Assembly: GCA_016256075.1 (NCBI GenBank)
Contig: SDVU01000112.1
Coordinates: 1-20,430 of the forward strand
Direction: 5' to 3'
DNA: 20,430 bases
From: Dictyocoela muelleri
Taxonomy: Eukaryota > Microsporidia
Positions 17,575 through 20,430 of this stretch are shown here, in pieces. Every line of letters starts with the position of its first letter. Position 1 is the stretch's first letter. The notes beneath the pieces are model-generated. The model ran no database searches, had not been told where the DNA came from, and worked only from the letters and a program-made list of their open reading frames with translations. The translations under genes and the position numbers were made by a program.

Positions 17575-17691
17575 AAAATATTTAAAAAAATATTTTAAAA
17601 AATATATGCAAAAAAAATATATTTAAAAGATAACAATATTAATTTAAGGTAAATGATAAATTTTTATGGATGAATAATTGTTATATATGCA
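17575..17691 (-). promoter_or_regulatory. Short upstream region of PRP8
   Basis: Only about 117 bp separate the PRP8 ATG from the LTR-like/MULE composite. The stretch is nearly all A and T, with several TATAT words (for example 17618-17622). No CCC- or GGG-type motif touches the ATG. Any larger promoter would have to lie in the mobile element. Confidence 0.35.
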
Positions 17692-17849
17692 TGCTGACAA
17701 TGCACATAATTTCTGGTTGTGTCTCACTAGAATAATTCTAACTAGTCCGAAAAAAAATGGAAATTTTTTTAATCACCAAAAAAGGTAAGTATAATTTGGA
17801 TTAAAAGTTATAGAGTAAACAAGTAAAATTAAAATATAAGATTAAACGT

Positions 17850-19215
17850 TTAATTTAATTGCTATGTTTTAGTCCAAATAGACGTTCGAAGACATTAATT
17901 AATCTCGTAGAATACTTTTCAAATAGTCTACCGATTGTGGCATCCTGATCGATATAAACCTTTTTTCTTTGCCATCATTAATAAGTCTTAATAACTACAT
18001 GTTGTTATCTTGTAAGATTTCAATCGATTTTTGTACTATTTCGTAAAAGTGTGGGTTGCTTTTATTCACGGATCTGTTTATTTTCGAATTAAATCCTTCA
18101 GCGACATTGTTAGTTCTGTGTCTCATCACACATAACGGTTCCAAATAGAAGGATTGAAGATTGCTCTATTATTTGCAATCCAATTTCTGTTTACATATTC
18201 AAAAAAATGATTGGTTTCATTAGTGAACGCGGTTCGTCTGTGAATAATAAAATTCCAACATCCTTGTATTTCATTTACTGGGACTAATGCTAATGCAGTA
18301 ATCAACTCGGCAGATTCTCAAAATGAAAGGTCGTCATTAATTACAGAAGTGAGCCCTAATGCCACCACTTTTCTACATAAAGCCTGGGCAAAATGAAAAA
18401 GACACCCATAAATTGATGAGTCCGGAATCATCTTTTTATTGGATTAAATGCGGATATTTCGTAATCTATTTGAATCTTAATAGGAAATAATAATATTTCA
18501 TATCTTGCAAGACTAGAATTTATTGCATTAAACATCCTGACGTATGTAGATTCTGGTTTTCTTTCTAAGAAACAGTACAATAGCGGGAACATATGATCTC
18601 CGTAGTTACCATAGATTATGTAAAGCTGAAAAAGGCTATTTGAAGAACATTTGAAAGTGCCATCCATTAAAAGACTTAAGTTTTTGTTTGGAGCAAACCG
18701 TCTTATAAAAGCAACATCTCCAATATTGCTCATCTTTTCCTCTCCAAAATCGATAAAAAACAAGGTATTTGAACCACTCGGTTTAATAAATCGTTCATGA
18801 GACAGCGAAATTAGACTACGAACTGTTGAATGTCGTGTTTTTGATAATACCTGTAAATAGAACTTTTCATTTTATCAAAGGAAGAGAAGCAACTAACAAG
18901 ATCATTGTTGAATTATATAATTCTGCAAGTTCTCATCTGGACTTGTTATAGGCCTCAGGCGTTGTAATTGTATGGTCTTCCCAAATTTTAAACTTCAAAA
19001 TTTCCTTTAGACGAAGAGTATAGATTGAATTTATGTCATCTACATGATTATGACACCCATCCTTCTCTTTAAATCCTGTTGTCACAGTTCTTAAATTTAT
19101 TTCACAGTGTTTGTGGGAACAGTTCAAGTACATTATACCATTTTTCTGTTGTTCATATGATAAATATAATTGTTTACCACCGGCACATAGGTTCCTCTAT
19201 GACATATAATTCCAA
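17850..19215 (-). pseudogene. MULE transposase relic with FLYWCH-like zinc finger
   Basis: Read right to left. GGKQLYLSYEQQKNG and YLNCSHKHCEINLRT ending in CHNHVDD (about 19190-19060) give a C...C...HxH pattern of a FLYWCH finger, the usual DNA-binding part. The catalytic domain (18428-18763) has SLLMDGTFKCS with the first catalytic Asp at 18662-18664, then QLYIIYGNYGDHMFPLLYCFLER, which matches the MULE transposase domain closely. Downstream pieces ESAELITALALVPV, GCWNFIIHRR, NRNWI and NVAEGFNSKINRSVNKSNP (about 18330-18030) match the region with the last acidic residue and the 'NN..E..N..L' helix. Stops and frameshifts separate the pieces. Confidence 0.82.
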
Positions 19216-19256
19216 ATATACTAGCCATTATTGAGGATTATAAATTTTTACGTTTT

Positions 19257-19336
19257 TTCGGACTAGTGAGAATTCGGACTCGTGAGAATTCGGACTAGTG
19301 AGAATTCGGACTAGTGAGAATTCGGACTAGTGAGAC
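19257..19336. repeat. Five 16-bp tandem units in the MULE right end
   Basis: TTCGGACTAGTGAGAA is repeated five times with exact 16-bp spacing (19257, 19273, 19289, 19305, 19321), with one internal change and a different last base in the final unit. The left end has two diverged units in inverted orientation (17720-17735, 17736-17751). Such terminal arrays usually are transposase-binding sites. Confidence 0.9.
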
Positions 19337-19732
19337 ACCACAATAATTTCTAACCTGCAAAATTATCTCTAGCATATGTCTTTATACCTTAAGTTCTTTG
19401 TATTGAATTATACGTGGCTCTAAGTAGCCCTAGTTGTATACTTGATTTTCCTTTTATCAATGAATCAGCGAGATACAAGCAATTATTAATTTTCACGAAT
19501 TTTTGAATCCACTAATGTTTTACCAATATATGTTACCAATTTCATCTTCACACCTTAGCTAGTCCTATATGTTTCATTTTTATATTGACCACATCTTTAA
19601 TAACTATATCGCACTTTACAGGCTCTATATTCCTGCATTGCTATTCCCGCTTAATAATATTCATCCTTATTATTAAAGTGACACCAACGGTGCTCTAACT
19701 ATGATACTTATTCATATTCTATGCGCTAACCA

Positions 19733-20225
19733 CAGTGATATTTAGTTTTGGTTATAAAACGAAAAATATTCATAAAATGACTAATAGTTATAAAAAAAAA
19801 TATAGTTTTAAATAAATACCGTTTTTATGAAAGTAAACCGATTAATTTTTTTATGAAAGTAAAATGATTATAAACCGATAAATATGGCAATAGCCGTTTC
19901 GCCACCGATTTTTTATTTAACTCTTATGAAACAAATTAATATTGGCAAAAAGCAACCGTGTGAATGATAAAAAATATAAGTAATATATATGTCTAAGACA
20001 TATGTAAAATTTATAATGACACCATTTCTTGGTGATGTGTGAATCGTGCAATTAAACGACGGAAACCCGGTTAAAAAAAACTCTTTCGAAATATGTGGAG
20101 TTTTATGAATCAATTTTTTGAAAATGATTGGATGAAATTTGTAAATATGGTGACTGTCATGTAACATTGTAAGCAATAACATGACTTGTTCATGAAACAA
20201 TATTGTTTCATAATATTATCTATAT
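19733..20225. other. AT-rich spacer with short repeats and a palindrome
   Basis: TTTTTATGAAAGTAAA is directly repeated with 26-bp spacing (19822-19837, 19848-19863), each followed by an ACCGATT/ATGATT-like tail. ATGAAACAATATTGTTTCAT (20192-20211) is a perfect 20-bp palindrome, and just before it GTCATGT...ACATGAC (about 20157-20184) can form a second hairpin. A 95-codon open frame on the - strand (19913-20200) has no recognisable domain and is probably chance. Confidence 0.5.
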
Positions 20226-20430
20226 CAGGGGTGGGGAACAAAAATGTTCATAGAGGCTATATTTTAAAAAAATAAAGAAGAAGGCCACAGAAACAATATA
20301 ACTCGAACAATATTGAGTTTTTTTATCAATATAAACATTTTTAATTATTTAATACGGTAATTATAGTGTTGTATTGCTGATTAAGACTTGTTATATTATT
20401 AAAATAAAAATAAAGGACTTTCCTATGTGT
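20226..20430 (+). mobile_element. Possible left end of another hAT-type element, cut by the window edge
   Basis: CAGGGGTGGGGAAC at 20226 resembles the CAGGGGTGGGCAAAC terminus of many hAT elements. It is preceded by ATCTATAT, which fits the nTnnnnAn pattern of hAT target sites. No transposase is visible in the remaining 200 bp and the other end is outside the window. Confidence 0.3.

Larger units (their letters stand above)
17715..19342 (-). mobile_element. Decayed MULE (Mutator-like) DNA transposon
   Basis: Left end GGTTGTGTCTCACTAG (17715-17730) and the complement of the right end, TGTGGTGTCTCACTAG (19342-19327), match at 14 of 16 positions. Both flanks carry ATAATTTCT (17706-17714 and 19343-19351), a perfect 9-bp target duplication, the size typical of Mutator elements. 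Inside the ends are 16-bp tandem motifs, two on the left and five on the right. Length is 1,628 bp. The - strand carries transposase relics with a FLYWCH-like zinc finger and the MULE DGTFK motif. The intact target duplication suggests a fairly recent insertion, although the coding part is broken. Confidence 0.88.
17692..19732. repeat. LTR-like dispersed repeat, copy E, split by a MULE element (fossil)
   Basis: The outer piece 17692-17714 (TGCTGACAATGCACATAATT) and the main piece 19343-19732 together give one copy of the family, about 405 bp. The main piece carries the family blocks TAAGTAGCCCTAGTTGTATA, TTTTATCAATGAATCAGC, CACACCTTAGCTAG and TTATTAAAGTGACACCA. It ends near ATGCGCTAACC. The MULE insertion lies between the pieces, so this copy is older than the MULE. 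Confidence 0.55.

Noticed and set aside
19913-20200. 95-codon open frame on the - strand
   Set aside because: No recognisable domain, low-complexity AT-rich surroundings and no start-site motif; kept only as part of the spacer description.

Overview
The window looks like nuclear DNA of an AT-rich eukaryotic parasite, most probably a microsporidium with a large, transposon-filled genome (Hamiltosporidium-like; the species cannot be read from the sequence). Three things suggest this: a short IscU/Isu1 scaffold protein of the mitosomal type, a CCCC motif touching its ATG (a known microsporidian start-site signal), and a Prp8 protein that starts almost at the conserved core and is stuffed with Asn-rich insertions. 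Only two host genes are visible: isu1 (6754-7185, + strand) and PRP8 (17574 down to 10291, - strand).

Layout. 1-347 is a minisatellite with a roughly 17-bp unit. 345-742 is the first of five copies or fragments of a roughly 410-bp LTR-like repeat (also 6590-6650, 7678-7966, 8977-9396 and 17692-19732). 1063-1130 is an orphan transposon end built of 16-bp repeats. 1578-5881 is a decayed hAT element with a 7/8 matching target duplication. Its - strand transposase relic is split by a 1.9-kb pogo/Tigger-like element (2692-4591, + strand, flanked by TA). isu1 follows. 8110-8651 is a fold-back repeat and 9928-9980 holds a pair of palindromic GACCGGTC sites. 10291-17574 is PRP8. 17715-19342 is a MULE (Mutator-like) element with a perfect 9-bp target duplication, sitting inside an LTR-like copy just upstream of PRP8. 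The right edge has short repeats, a perfect 20-bp palindrome and a possible further hAT end.

The most interesting object is PRP8. It reads as one gene of about 2,427 codons, collinear with other Prp8 proteins, but a single in-frame TGA (11713-11715) separates the 1,953-residue body from the C-terminal Jab1/MPN-like part. The residues on both sides of the TGA align with the conserved DDWLKTISSYTAF stretch. Its RNase H-like domain seems to lack the beta-hairpin, and the extreme C-terminus (the Brr2 plug in other species) is missing. The two host genes serve unrelated processes, mitosomal Fe-S cluster assembly and pre-mRNA splicing. Everything else is transposon debris or AT-rich spacer. Protein comparisons are from memory of family sequences, not from a search.
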